This document shows positions 18,123-27,186 of a stretch of DNA of 64,000 nucleotides, in pieces. The stretch is taken from contig CAKTTY010000001.1 in NCBI GenBank assembly GCA_934617065.1, positions 1 through 64,000 of the forward strand, read 5' to 3'. Under the pieces are notes generated by a model that saw only the letters and a program-made list of their open reading frames with translations, had not been told where the DNA came from and made no database searches. A program made the translations under genes and the position numbers. The stretch is from an uncultured Eggerthellaceae bacterium (GTDB lineage Bacteria > Actinomycetota > Coriobacteriia > Coriobacteriales > Eggerthellaceae). How positions within the stretch are numbered: the first letter of the stretch is position 1; every line of letters begins with the position of its first letter.

Positions 18123-21100
18123 CACGAATGCGAACCTCCAGCTACGCGCGCAAGGGACTCAATCGCCGCACGGTCGGCAACTTCGGCAACGATATCCGCG
18201 CAAGGCATCATAACGATATTGTTGCTTGGCAACGAATTCAGGAATTTCTTGCCGTAATACTTGGTTATCAGGCGCTTATCGGCCAAAACAACAATGCCGC
18301 GGTCGCTCGATTTACGAATAAGCCTTCCAACCGCCTGCTTTACCTCAATTACTGCATGGGGTAGTGAGTAATGAGCCCAAGCGCGATCGTCTCGTTGTTG
18401 ACGTTCGCAAGAAAGAGGATCGGTAGGCAGGCCAAAAGGCAGCTTGGGGATGACAACGCCCTTGAGCGTTGCACCCGGAGCATCAAAACCCTCCCAGAAG
18501 CTCTTCAGAGCAAAGAGGCTCAAATGCTCGTCTTTCAAGAAATCATCGCGAAGGCCCTTAACGGAAACGCCCCATTTTTGGCACACCAAGCGCAAATCAT
18601 CTTCCTTTAAGGCAGGATGAACGCCATCGAAGCACTGTTCCATTTCGCGCCTGTTGGTGAACAATGTGAGCATCGAGCCTCGTTGGGCCTTGTGCAAATC
18701 AACAAGGAAAGATTCCAACGTTGGAAGGTAGGCAGGATCTTGGGGTTCTGGCATATCTGTCGGAACGTAGACCCGCATATTAGCGTCGAAATCAAAGCTC
18801 GAATCAACCTTCAACACATCAGCCTGAGATTCTTCCCCTTCATTGAAGCCAACGGCACGTTCGAATGCATCGAACTGACCGTCGACCGCCAGGGTAGCCG
18901 AAGCATACACGACGCTGCGCGTTTCGGCATAAAGACTTTCATTCAGCGATTTGCCCACATCAAGCGGCTGAACCGTAAAGATTTCGTCCAACGTGCCCTT
19001 CGTGCGGTTAAGGCGAACCGAATACACATGGTTATCACTGTCATGGAAGAACATTTCATCGAGGGCATCGTAGGCCTCCCTCAATTCAAGCGCAGCCAGG
19101 GCAAGTTCCCTTTGGGCGCTTGTGGTGTCTTCGATTTGCTCTGCATAAGCGACGATGTCACGACAAGCACGAATCAGCTTTTCCAACGTGTCGTAAACCG
19201 CACGCGCACGATTCACGACGCCTCGATACGTGTCACCATGGCGAATCTCGTCGTTGAGCCAGAGGTCAAAATATTCGTATCCACGCGAGCGGGTCTTCGG
19301 ATCGAACACCAGAAGATCTTTTGCTCCGAGACAGAATTCTTCCGTTGCCATTGCAAAGGCACCCGCACAGGTACGCGCTTTGGCAATAAGCGACTCATAC
19401 AGCGCGCGGCCCTCCTCTGGAGCTTGAGCGCTTCGTTCCACCCGAGAAAGAACGTTATGTGAACCTTCCCCATTTACGCGCAAAGCAAGCGCCCTCAGCG
19501 AATCGGAAGACACCGAAAGGGCGAGTGCGCGGCGTGCTTCTTCCTCCGCACCATGAGCCTCGTCTACAGCCCAATAGCGGATAGGAGGCAAAAGCCCACC
19601 TTCAAAGCGAACATCCCAGAAAAGCAGGCTATGGTTCGTTACTACAACATCGCATCGCTGAGCTTGCTCTCGGGCACCATGGACAAAACAGCTTCGTCCA
19701 AAGAAGGGGCACTTGTGACGCAAGCATTCGTTGCTCTTGGTCCCAATGCGCCAACGGGGAATGGCGCGGTAATCAATTTTCAGAGCGTCCATATCGTCGT
19801 AGTCACTCTGCTCCACAAACGAAAGCAAGCCCGCCAAAGCAGGCGCCTGGTTGATTTCCTGCTTGCGATAATGAATTACCGATGGCCCTTGATTGACCAA
19901 GCTATCCACCTTGCGAAGGCAAGGATAGTGGCTGAACCCCTTCAAAGGAGCGTATGTGATGCCGAGAGCCTTCGAAAGAAGGGGCAACTCCTTATGCACT
20001 AGCTGATCTAGCAATGCATTGGTTTTTGTGGCTACACCCACAGTAATGCCATTTTTCTGTGCTGCCAGGGCAAGGGGAACCAGGTAAGCCATCGACTTGC
20101 CAACACCGGTGCCAGCTTCCACGGCAAGATTGCGAGACGTTGCCAAGGCGCGGTTCACCGCAAGGGCCATATCGCGCTGTTCTTCACGCGGCTCATACTC
20201 CTCGTACAAAGAGCCCAATAAGCCCTCAGCGGAAAAGGCTTCGGAGATTTCCGCATCGGTTGCGAAAGAAAGCTCGGGGGCTTCGCCACCCGCAGGGGGA
20301 AGCTCCTTGCCCGCAGGGGAAACCTCAGGAGCATTAGCATCAGGGCGCAAGGGGGCCGAAGCTTGAGCCACTGCCGCCTTTCGTGATGCACGCAAACTGT
20401 ATGGCCCCTCACTGTCCTTCATGGCGGCAAGGCACTTGAACACACGCTCGGTATTCCAAGTGTCGCTATCGCACATATCGGCAATGTGCTGGAGCAAAGG
20501 GGTGGGCATAGTGTCAACCGCGGCCAGAAGCACGCGGTATACAAGACACGTTGCTGCCACGTCATCATCAGCACGATGGGTGGAATCGGGCCCACCAAAC
20601 GCACGCACCAAATCGAGCAAGCGATGAGAGGTTAGTCGAGGCAGCGCGATTTTTGCTAGATCAAGGGAATCGATCCAGCAGTTCTGCTTCAGCACCTCAC
20701 CTGTGGGGTACTTCGTGCAGAAAGTTCTATCGAAATTTGCATTATGAGCAACCACATCGGAAGAACCAACGAACTCAACCAAACCCGCAACGGCAGTATT
20801 GGGGTCAGGAGCATTCGCCACATCTTCATCGCTGATGTTGGTAAGGTGAGCAACTTCTTCAGGGATCGGCTTCCCAGGATTTACGAACGTTACGTACCAG
20901 CCGACGATCTTGCCATGAACCATACGCGCTGCAGCAATTTGAATCAGCTCGTCGTGGTTGAACGAGAAGCCCGTTGTTTCGGTGTCGATAACAACAACGT
21001 CTTCATCCAGCTCACCAAACGAGTGCTCTTTCGCATAGCTGCTAAGCGAATGATAGCGATCGCGAATGCGCTGAGGGGTGTTTTCGAGAATATAAGTGTC

Positions 21101-21136
21101 AAGCCTTGATGCGGCTTCTGCATTTTGTGTTTCCAT
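18122..21136 (-). CDS. dinG: DinG-family helicase with N-terminal DnaQ-like 3'-5' exonuclease
   Basis: A 1004-residue DNA repair enzyme. Residues 45-215 form a DEDDh exonuclease: IDTETTG (Asp51, Glu53), HNANFD, and HRADDD. The helicase follows with Walker A AGTGVGKSMAY and the DEAH box VDEAHGAEEEA. Four cysteines between them (HYPCLRK and CLRHKCPFFGRSC) match the Fe-S cluster of XPD/DinG helicases. The Fe-S set is often missing in exonuclease-fused DinG of Firmicutes, so it is worth noting. The start at 21136 (METQNAEAA) is chosen because the longer frame runs into the divergent neighbour; no strong ribosome site precedes it. Confidence 0.85.
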   Translation of the reverse strand: METQNAEAASRLDTYILENTPQRIRDRYHSLSSYAKEHSFGELDEDVVVIDTETTGFSFNHDELIQIAAARMVHGKIVGWYVTFVNPGKPIPEEVAHLTNISDEDVANAPDPNTAVAGLVEFVGSSDVVAHNANFDRTFCTKYPTGEVLKQNCWIDSLDLAKIALPRLTSHRLLDLVRAFGGPDSTHRADDDVAATCLVYRVLLAAVDTMPTPLLQHIADMCDSDTWNTERVFKCLAAMKDSEGPYSLRASRKAAVAQASAPLRPDANAPEVSPAGKELPPAGGEAPELSFATDAEISEAFSAEGLLGSLYEEYEPREEQRDMALAVNRALATSRNLAVEAGTGVGKSMAYLVPLALAAQKNGITVGVATKTNALLDQLVHKELPLLSKALGITYAPLKGFSHYPCLRKVDSLVNQGPSVIHYRKQEINQAPALAGLLSFVEQSDYDDMDALKIDYRAIPRWRIGTKSNECLRHKCPFFGRSCFVHGAREQAQRCDVVVTNHSLLFWDVRFEGGLLPPIRYWAVDEAHGAEEEARRALALSVSSDSLRALALRVNGEGSHNVLSRVERSAQAPEEGRALYESLIAKARTCAGAFAMATEEFCLGAKDLLVFDPKTRSRGYEYFDLWLNDEIRHGDTYRGVVNRARAVYDTLEKLIRACRDIVAYAEQIEDTTSAQRELALAALELREAYDALDEMFFHDSDNHVYSVRLNRTKGTLDEIFTVQPLDVGKSLNESLYAETRSVVYASATLAVDGQFDAFERAVGFNEGEESQADVLKVDSSFDFDANMRVYVPTDMPEPQDPAYLPTLESFLVDLHKAQRGSMLTLFTNRREMEQCFDGVHPALKEDDLRLVCQKWGVSVKGLRDDFLKDEHLSLFALKSFWEGFDAPGATLKGVVIPKLPFGLPTDPLSCERQQRDDRAWAHYSLPHAVIEVKQAVGRLIRKSSDRGIVVLADKRLITKYYGKKFLNSLPSNNIVMMPCADIVAEVADRAAIESLARVAGGSHS

Positions 21137-21201
21137 ACTAGTAAGACTATCATTTATGGAATTCTTTATCTCTAATGCCTGAATCACTTCTAGGAGAAAA
21201 C

Positions 21202-21846
21202 ATGTCAGATATTGGCTATTTTTCCATGTATGCCCGTTTCGAAACCGAAAGCAAGGAAGACGCTGCAGCATTTCTTGGTGCAGACAACATAATTGGCGAC
21301 GCTTTTTCTATCGAGCAGGAATACATTGACGGCAAGCGCACGGCATGGATCGTGAATCCTTTCGGCAAGCGCATGGGCACCATCGACGAAAAAACCGCTG
21401 AAAAGGTTGATCTTTGCAACGCCAAAGGCTGGAACACCGTTGCTTTGCTTGCACTCGTTGCTTTCACGGAAAAGCCCGAGCCGGGCCTTTACTGGGGCCA
21501 GGTTCTTATCATTTCCTATGACCCAGAATATGAAGTCGCCTTCTCTACGTTCATAGAAAATATGGGAAAGCAGCTTGGCGAAGGAATACGTCCCGACGTC
21601 TCCCTTGGTCGCGATTCCCTTAAGAAGGTCATCGAAACTCAGGGCGAATGGGTCCCTTCGGGGCGCGTCCCCTTCCCTAACAAGAACAAGGGCACCGCTT
21701 GGGTGAAAACGCAACGTACCGGAACGGAGCGTTTGGTAAAGCAGGCGCGCAAGGGCAACATGGGTTGCACGGTGGTTAGTTGGATATTCCTTCTTGCCGT
21801 TGTTGCCCTTATCGTTTTCGGCCTTCATTCTTGCGGGGCGTTCTAG
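21202..21846 (+). CDS. uncharacterised C-terminally anchored protein
   Basis: A 214-residue protein I do not recognise. The soluble part (1-185) is mixed alpha/beta with no motif I know. The last 25 residues are hydrophobic (CTVVSWIFLLAVVALIVFGL) and end in a short Cys-containing tail, so it is probably tail-anchored. The ATG at 21202 follows TAGGAGAAAAC, a good ribosome site, so the frame extension to 21175 is not used. It is divergent from dinG with only 65 bp between them. Confidence 0.75.
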   Translation: MSDIGYFSMYARFETESKEDAAAFLGADNIIGDAFSIEQEYIDGKRTAWIVNPFGKRMGTIDEKTAEKVDLCNAKGWNTVALLALVAFTEKPEPGLYWGQVLIISYDPEYEVAFSTFIENMGKQLGEGIRPDVSLGRDSLKKVIETQGEWVPSGRVPFPNKNKGTAWVKTQRTGTERLVKQARKGNMGCTVVSWIFLLAVVALIVFGLHSCGAF

Positions 21847-21885
21847 CTCATCTTCTGCTCAACCGCGCTATAGACATCCTGGCGG

Positions 21886-21901
21886 TGTTTCACGTGAAAC
21901 A
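21886..21901. other. parS site (perfect, extended palindrome)
   Basis: TGTTTCACGTGAAACA, flanked by GGCGG and CCGCC, making a 26-bp perfect palindrome from 21881 to 21906. Intergenic. Confidence 0.92.
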
Positions 21902-21912
21902 CCGCCATAAAG

Positions 21913-22009
21913 AAAACCCCTTGCCGCATTCTGAATCGCACCTCTCGAACTCGGATTTCTTTCAATCCGAAATTTGAAGGTGTAGTCCATTTCGCGGACA
22001 AGGGGTTTT
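21913..22009. terminator. long nested hairpin between convergent genes
   Basis: Three nested stems share one axis: AAAACCCCTT with AAGGGGTTTT (outer, plus CCGC/GCGG), CACCT with AGGTG (middle), and TCGGATT with AATCCGA (inner). Two internal loops of about equal size on each side separate them. It sits between the convergent tail-anchored gene and ddl and probably terminates both, though its layout is more elaborate than most terminators. Confidence 0.6.
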
Positions 22010-22030
22010 ATGTTCGCGGCAAATAGCCGT

Positions 22031-22972
22031 TTACTTTTCTAAAGCATAGGAAATGAGCTTAGTGCAGAGCTCGGCAAAACTCATACCGGCTGCACGAGCA
22101 GCATCGGGGAGAAGAGACGTTGCTGTCATGCCGGGAATGGTGTTCGTTTCCAAAACCCAGAAATTACCTTCGCCGTCTTTAATGAGGTCGCTGCGAGAAA
22201 CGCCGCGGCACTCAAGCGTCTTATGGGCAGCAACCGCAAGCTCCATAGCGCGCTTGGTATCTTCTTTGGACAAGGGTGCGGGGCAGATATGCTGCGAACC
22301 TCCCTGAGCGTACTTTGACTCAAAATCGTAGAACTCATGGGAAGGAACAATCTTAATGACGGGAAGAGCGCATGGATCCTCGTTGCCTAATACGGCAACG
22401 GTAAATTCTTCGCCTGAAATGAAGCTCTCAACGAACGCGCACGTATCTACCTGAAATACCTTATCGATCGCATCGGCAATCTCCTCGGCGCCTTCGCACA
22501 GATACACGCCCAAAGCGCTACCTTCCGTAGCGGCTTTGACGACGCAGTGCGAACCTACCTCATCAATGATGGCATCGATGTCGATATGGCGAGAGTCGAG
22601 CATCATAGAACGCGGAGTAGGGATACCGGCGCGCTCATAGCAAAGCTTCGTCTTAGGCTTATCGATAGCAGTGGCGCTCGACCAAACACCAGGGCCAATA
22701 TAGGGAAGCCCAATGGTTTCCAGGAAGCCCTGGATGGTGCCATCTTCGCCGTACTTGCCATGGAGAGCCAAAAAGGCAACGTCGAAATCACCCTGAATCA
22801 AAGCCAACAAGTCTTCTTTGTTGGCAGGGTCGAAAACGGTTACCGGAAAGCCCGCCTCGAGCAGAGCTTCCTTCGCCCCTTCACCAGAAGCAAGGGAAAT
22901 GGAGCGCTCGCCGCTCTTGCCTCCCGCAAGCAGAGCAACACGAATTTGTTTAGGATCGAAAGAACAAGACAT
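22031..22972 (-). CDS. ddl: D-alanine--D-alanine ligase
   Basis: A 313-residue ATP-grasp ligase that joins two D-Ala for peptidoglycan synthesis. The N-terminus has LLAGGKSGERSISLASG, the ATP-grasp part includes GSHCVVKAATEGSALGVYL, and the C-terminus has the metal/substrate segment FWVLETNTIPGMTATSLLP. All are typical of Ddl. The start at 22972 (MSCSF) places GCGAGAA upstream; Met codons five and ten residues earlier are alternatives. It is monocistronic on the minus strand, divergent from rlmN. Confidence 0.92.
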   Translation of the reverse strand: MSCSFDPKQIRVALLAGGKSGERSISLASGEGAKEALLEAGFPVTVFDPANKEDLLALIQGDFDVAFLALHGKYGEDGTIQGFLETIGLPYIGPGVWSSATAIDKPKTKLCYERAGIPTPRSMMLDSRHIDIDAIIDEVGSHCVVKAATEGSALGVYLCEGAEEIADAIDKVFQVDTCAFVESFISGEEFTVAVLGNEDPCALPVIKIVPSHEFYDFESKYAQGGSQHICPAPLSKEDTKRAMELAVAAHKTLECRGVSRSDLIKDGEGNFWVLETNTIPGMTATSLLPDAARAAGMSFAELCTKLISYALEK

Positions 22973-23100
22973 GGTTCTCGCTTTCATACAAGTAAAGCCC
23001 AAGGCGCTACAACCAAAAGGCTTGATACGTTAGCCGATAGTGAGTATAGCAAACGCACGTTACCACTCTGCTACCACCATGCGGTAACCACCTGGTTGCG

Positions 23101-23106
23101 TATAAT
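23101..23106 (+). promoter_or_regulatory. -10 box of a probable leaderless rlmN promoter
   Basis: TATAAT at 23101-23106 lies seven bases before the ATG at 23114. Transcription would begin at or next to the start codon. No Shine-Dalgarno sequence precedes the ATG and no clear -35 hexamer is seen. Confidence 0.55.
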
Positions 23107-23113
23107 ACTAAGC

Positions 23114-24160
23114 ATGAATAACGCAATCCAATCATTCAACCTGTCTGAGATTCCCGCTATTGTGGAAAGTCTCGGACAGCCGCGCTTCCGCGCCAAGCAG
23201 CTCACTTCCTGGCTTTACCAGAAAGGAGCTCATTCCTATGACGAAATGACCAACCTGCCCAAGAGCCTTCGGGATGTTCTGTCAAACGAATATCCCTTGA
23301 TTGAGCCGCAAGTGGTTAACAAGCAGGTATCTAACGACGGTACTCGTAAGTATGTATTCGAATATGCCGATGGCGCCAAGGTCGAAGCCGTCGGAATCCC
23401 CTCATTCGACAAGAAAGAGCGCAGAGACGAGCCTAAGCACCTTACCGTGTGCTTCTCCACTCAGGCAGGGTGCGCCATGGGGTGCACTTTTTGCGCTACA
23501 GGACATGAGGGGCTTACCCGCAATCTCTCTTCCGCTGAAATGATCTGTCAGATCATCGCCGTACAAAACGATTTTGGCTGTCGTGTCACTAATCTGGTCT
23601 CAATGGGGCAAGGCGAACCATTCCAAAATTACCAGGCAACCCTAGAAGCACTTCGTTTCGCAAACGCAAAAGACGGCCTTGAAATAGGTGCTCGCCATAT
23701 AACGGTTTCAACATGTGGCATCATTCAGGGAATTGAGCGCCTTGCGAACGAACCCGAACAATTCACGCTCGCCGTGTCTCTCCATTCCGCATTGCAGGAT
23801 GTTCGCAACGAAATCATGCCGCGCTGCAGTAACATCCCCTTGCCGCATCTGAAAAAAGCCCTTCAGTCCTATATCGAGAAAACCGGTCGGCGCGTTAGCT
23901 TTGAGTATCTCCTTATCAAGGGGATCACCGACACGGAAGAAAGTCTCGCAGCGTTAATCGACTTCTGCGATGGCCTCCTGTGCCACGTCAACCTTCTTTC
24001 AGTAAACGAAGTTGAGGGAAGCCCCTACAAGCCAAGCTCAACCGCAACACAGCAGCGCTGGGTTAAGGAACTAAGAAGCGCAGGCAAGGAAGCCACCATC
24101 CGCAATTCGCGCGGAAGCGACATTGACGGAGCCTGCGGTCAACTGAAAAACAAAATGTAG
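23114..24160 (+). CDS. rlmN: dual-specificity 23S rRNA/tRNA adenine-C2 methyltransferase RlmN
   Basis: A 348-residue radical-SAM enzyme that methylates A2503 of 23S rRNA and A37 of some tRNAs. The SAM cluster motif CAMGCTFC gives Cys120, 124 and 127. The resolving Cys is in DGACGQL near 341. The N-terminal segment QPRFRAKQLTSWLYQKG matches the family start, so the ATG at 23114 is preferred; the open frame continues far upstream across ddl, but that part is antisense to ddl. The start seems leaderless. Confidence 0.93.
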   Translation: MNNAIQSFNLSEIPAIVESLGQPRFRAKQLTSWLYQKGAHSYDEMTNLPKSLRDVLSNEYPLIEPQVVNKQVSNDGTRKYVFEYADGAKVEAVGIPSFDKKERRDEPKHLTVCFSTQAGCAMGCTFCATGHEGLTRNLSSAEMICQIIAVQNDFGCRVTNLVSMGQGEPFQNYQATLEALRFANAKDGLEIGARHITVSTCGIIQGIERLANEPEQFTLAVSLHSALQDVRNEIMPRCSNIPLPHLKKALQSYIEKTGRRVSFEYLLIKGITDTEESLAALIDFCDGLLCHVNLLSVNEVEGSPYKPSSTATQQRWVKELRSAGKEATIRNSRGSDIDGACGQLKNKM

Positions 24161-24170
24161 TGAACCGAGG

Positions 24171-24294
24171 AAATAGGGACAGGTACCAGATTCCTACCTA
24201 ACAAGCAGGGCCCCGCTTGCGATGAAACTCGCGAGCGGGGCCCTGGTTTTGTGCGCTATAACAAAAGTGGGGATCTGGTGCCTGTCCCTATTTT
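24171..24294. repeat. inverted-repeat (REPIN-like) element between rlmN and parB
   Basis: AAATAGGGACAGGTACCAGAT at 24171-24191 is mirrored at 24272-24294 as ATCTGGTGCCTGTCCCTATTTT with one or two changes. A strong GC hairpin sits at the centre. The terminal GGGACAGG[TC]ACC resembles ends of REP elements linked to Y1/RAYT transposases in other bacteria (from general knowledge, not checked). The right end supplies the parB stop codon. Confidence 0.6.
24206..24245 (+). terminator. rlmN terminator inside the inverted-repeat element
   Basis: CAGGGCCCCGCT at 24206-24217 pairs with AGCGGGGCCCTG at 24234-24245, extended by TGCGA/TCGCG, and is followed by GTTTTGTG. Confidence 0.75.
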
Positions 24295-25559
24295 CCCGCT
24301 TGCGACTCTTCGATAAGACTCAGGATACGCTGAAGTTCTTCTTCGTCCTTGAACTGGATCTCGATTTTGTTCTTTCCCTTAACGGTCTTAACGCGAACCG
24401 GAGCGGAAAGGAAGCGGGTAAGCCCCTTCGCAGCCTTCTTGAAGCTTGGAGGAGCAGGAACGCGCTTCGTAGCTGCCGAACCGGCCTTTTCGCGACCATT
24501 CATCAGGCGAGCCAATGCCTCGGTTTCGCGAACACTCAACTTTTCATTCTTAAGCTTTTCGGTAAGCTTCTTCCTACCCTCCGCATCATCAACGGAAAGG
24601 ATGGCGCGAGCATGGCCGGCAGTAATCTTCTCCTCAAACAAGAGCTGCTGAGCTTCCTCAGGCAAATCAAGCAGACGAAGAGCATTAGCGATAGTGGATC
24701 GTCCCTTGGAAACCGTCTGGGCAACCTCTGATTGCGTCATTCCCTTGCGCTCCATAAGACGCTTATAGCCATAAGCCTCTTCAATGGGGTTAAGGTCGGA
24801 TCGCTGGATATTCTCGATCAAAGCAAGCTCGAGAGCTTTGTCGTTGTCTGCTTCCCAGAAACGGACGGGGACTTCGTCCATTCTTAGGCTTTTGCAGGCT
24901 CGATAGCGGCGCTCTCCTGCCAGGATCTGATACTGGTTTCCAATCTTGCGGACCAAAATAGGCTGAAGAAGGCCTTCCTTCTTGATAGACCCTGCAAGTT
25001 CCTCGATTTCGCCCGGCTTAAAATTGGTACGAGGCTGATCGGGATTGGGATGAATCAGGTCAAGCTTGACAGTCGCCGTAAGTCCCTTGGAATCAAACGG
25101 CTTGTTTTCCTTCTTCGAAACTTCCGGTGCAGGCTCGACGACAGGCTTAGCGGACTTCCTTACCTGACGCTCCGCTGCAACACGGGGCTTGGGAGCAGGA
25201 TTTCTCATAGACACCGAGCCAGCTGAGCTGAAAGTACCGGAACCAGCACGCATAGCAGGCTTGCGCGCTTCACGTGAAACGACCTTGGCGTTTTCAAGCG
25301 CGTCTTCGGAAATATAGATATCGGAAGACGGGTCGGCCGATTTTCCCGAAGAACGTTTAGCGGTACGTTCCTGGAGAGCCTGATGAAGAACACCGGCAGA
25401 TTCCTGCTTCTTCTGAGCAGGTTCTTCGCTTAACGGTTCAGATACGCGCCTTTCCTGCTCTTTGGGAGCCTCGGGAGCAGAAGGCTTCTGGGTATAAGCG
25501 GGGCTATCGTCAAACAAGGCATTGAGGCCACGCCCCAAGCCACTTTTCTGCTTAGCCAC
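24288..25559 (-). CDS. parB: chromosome-partitioning protein ParB
   Basis: A 423-residue CTP-dependent DNA clamp that loads at parS. The N-terminus (AKQKSGLGRGLNALFDD) is typical and is the ParA-contact region. A long disordered linker (about 20-170) precedes the ParB core, with GERRYRACKSL as the CTP-binding box and SEVAQTVSKGRSTIANALRLL as the helix-turn-helix. The GTG at 25559 overlaps parA by eight bases and has GAGGTGAT upstream. The linker is longer than in Spo0J. Its own gene contains a degenerate parS. The stop codon lies inside a repeat element. Confidence 0.93.
   Translation of the reverse strand: MAKQKSGLGRGLNALFDDSPAYTQKPSAPEAPKEQERRVSEPLSEEPAQKKQESAGVLHQALQERTAKRSSGKSADPSSDIYISEDALENAKVVSREARKPAMRAGSGTFSSAGSVSMRNPAPKPRVAAERQVRKSAKPVVEPAPEVSKKENKPFDSKGLTATVKLDLIHPNPDQPRTNFKPGEIEELAGSIKKEGLLQPILVRKIGNQYQILAGERRYRACKSLRMDEVPVRFWEADNDKALELALIENIQRSDLNPIEEAYGYKRLMERKGMTQSEVAQTVSKGRSTIANALRLLDLPEEAQQLLFEEKITAGHARAILSVDDAEGRKKLTEKLKNEKLSVRETEALARLMNGREKAGSAATKRVPAPPSFKKAAKGLTRFLSAPVRVKTVKGKNKIEIQFKDEEELQRILSLIEESQAGK
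25266..25281. other. degenerate parS-like site in parB
   Basis: The core CTTCACGTGAAAC keeps CACGTG and the right half but has three mismatches to the 16-bp consensus. In the parB frame it reads Val-Ser-Arg-Glu-Ala. Binding may be weak. Confidence 0.45.
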
Positions 25560-26613
25560 GAGCAATCACCTCTTTGGCAAGATCGTTGTAGGAAAGGGCT
25601 CCCTTGTTGTCAGGAGCATATTCGAGAATCGACTGTCCATAACTAGGAGCTTCAGACAGTTTAACGGTACGGGGAATCAGCGTCTCAAAGACCGCATCGC
25701 CGAAGAACGAACGGACCTCATTAACCACCTGGTTGGCAAGATTGGTGCGGGAATCATACATAGTAAGAACAATTCCAAAGATATCCAAGCTTGGGTTCAG
25801 GATACTTTTGACACGTTTCATCGAATCAAGGAGTTTTGTCACACCTTCCAATGCATAGAACTCGCACTGGATGGGAACCAAAAGCTTATCCGCAGCAACC
25901 AAGGCATTGATCGTAAGCAGGCCGAGGGAAGGCGGGCAATCGATAAGGATGTAGTCATAGCGGCCGCGCAGACTGCCAAGAGCGTTTTTCAAGCGGTTCT
26001 CTCGTGCCATCTCGTTAACCAATTCAACCTCTGCACCAGCCAAGCTGATAGTAGAGGGCAGAACATCAACACCTTCAGCAACACAAGACAGAATTACCTC
26101 TTCGACGGGTGTTTCGCCAAGCAGCACGTTGTAAACACAACCATCAAGGGCTCGTTTGTCGATGCCATAACCGCTTGTTGCATTGCCCTGCGGGTCGAGG
26201 TCAACCAAAAGGACCTCTTTACCCATAGCACCTAAAGCAGCTGCAAGGTTTACCGCGGTGGTTGACTTACCAACGCCGCCCTTTTGGTTGATGATAGCGA
26301 GGATTTTTGTCTGCCCGATCGCATGAGCCACCTTAGGCTTGTCGCGGAAGGGAATAAAGGTGCGAATGCCGTCATCCTCTTCTTCTTCGACTTCAACACC
26401 GTCTTCCTGAGAAGCGGGCATCGTTTCCGGATCAGTTTCCTCTGCAGCTTCTTCATGCTCGGAAGTTCGCTCAACCACCTCTGCATGTTCATTGATTTCG
26501 TCATAGCTGCTCTGAAGAACCTCTTCTTTGATCTCTTCAGGGTTTTGACTGCGCTCAGTCACGGAAGTCACGGGAACATTTTTTGCTTTTTTTCGACTAC
26601 CGAACAGCCCCAC
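25552..26613 (-). CDS. parA: chromosome-partitioning ATPase ParA (Soj)
   Basis: A 353-residue deviant-Walker ATPase that positions origins with ParB. Walker A is KGGVGKST at 111-118, followed by LLVDLDPQGNATSG and LIDCPPSLGLLTINAL. An acidic N-terminal extension of about 100 residues, rich in Glu, precedes the core; Soj of B. subtilis lacks it. The GTG at 26613 is chosen because AGAGGAG lies five bases upstream; an ATG at 26649 has a poorer site. It overlaps parB. Confidence 0.9.
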   Translation of the reverse strand: MGLFGSRKKAKNVPVTSVTERSQNPEEIKEEVLQSSYDEINEHAEVVERTSEHEEAAEETDPETMPASQEDGVEVEEEEDDGIRTFIPFRDKPKVAHAIGQTKILAIINQKGGVGKSTTAVNLAAALGAMGKEVLLVDLDPQGNATSGYGIDKRALDGCVYNVLLGETPVEEVILSCVAEGVDVLPSTISLAGAEVELVNEMARENRLKNALGSLRGRYDYILIDCPPSLGLLTINALVAADKLLVPIQCEFYALEGVTKLLDSMKRVKSILNPSLDIFGIVLTMYDSRTNLANQVVNEVRSFFGDAVFETLIPRTVKLSEAPSYGQSILEYAPDNKGALSYNDLAKEVIARG

Positions 26614-26691
26614 GAGCTCTCCTCTCTTTTTGCCTATCAGACAAACCATTGCTTCACTTGAATACCCCACAAAGGGTAAGCAAATGTTTGC

Positions 26692-26707
26692 CGTTTCACG
26701 TGAAACA
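26692..26707. other. parS site (one mismatch) upstream of parA
   Basis: CGTTTCACGTGAAACA differs from consensus at the first base only. It lies 80 bp upstream of the parA start and could let ParB influence parAB expression. The surrounding gap 26614-27150 is AT-richer than its neighbours and shows no gene. Confidence 0.85.
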
Positions 26708-27150
26708 GCAAACATCAAAAATAACAAAGCGCGCAACATCCCATCGAACAAAATAAGATTGACGCTATACAACAAAATCAGCGAAACACAACTCCGTTTG
26801 ACGGACGGCATAATGGGATAGCCCAGAAGCAGAGCAAAACGCCCCTTTTGTTTCGGTTATTCGATAATACCCTTGCCATACTCATTAGAAAATAGAAAGG
26901 CATACGGTTTTTCCTCGAAGCACCGCATTTCCATTCCCAAACAACGATCAAACAGACATTGAGTGTCAAAAACCCAGTTTCAAAAATGGAACCCGAGAAA
27001 ACGAGGTCACACAAAGCTCTGTAACCGCCAAACAGAAGCAAACCCAACTAAGGTATTCAGAATACAGAAAATAGGCCCTCACAAGAACTCTCAAAGCCTA
27101 TTTAGCGTAATGGGTTCGGTATCGAATGCTTCAGGGCACCCAGAGAACAA

Positions 27151-27185
27151 AAAAGAGTCCTCGGAATTGCTCCAAGGACTCTTTT
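27151..27185 (-). terminator. rsmG terminator
   Basis: AAAAGAGTCCT at 27151-27161 pairs with AGGACTCTTTT at 27175-27185, immediately after the rsmG stop on the minus strand, followed by TTTTTTG on that strand. Confidence 0.85.
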
Positions 27186-27186
27186 C

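Noticed and set aside
22547-23113. A long N-terminal extension of RlmN
   Set aside because: It is antisense to ddl; the family starts at 23114, and a -10 box lies just before that ATG.
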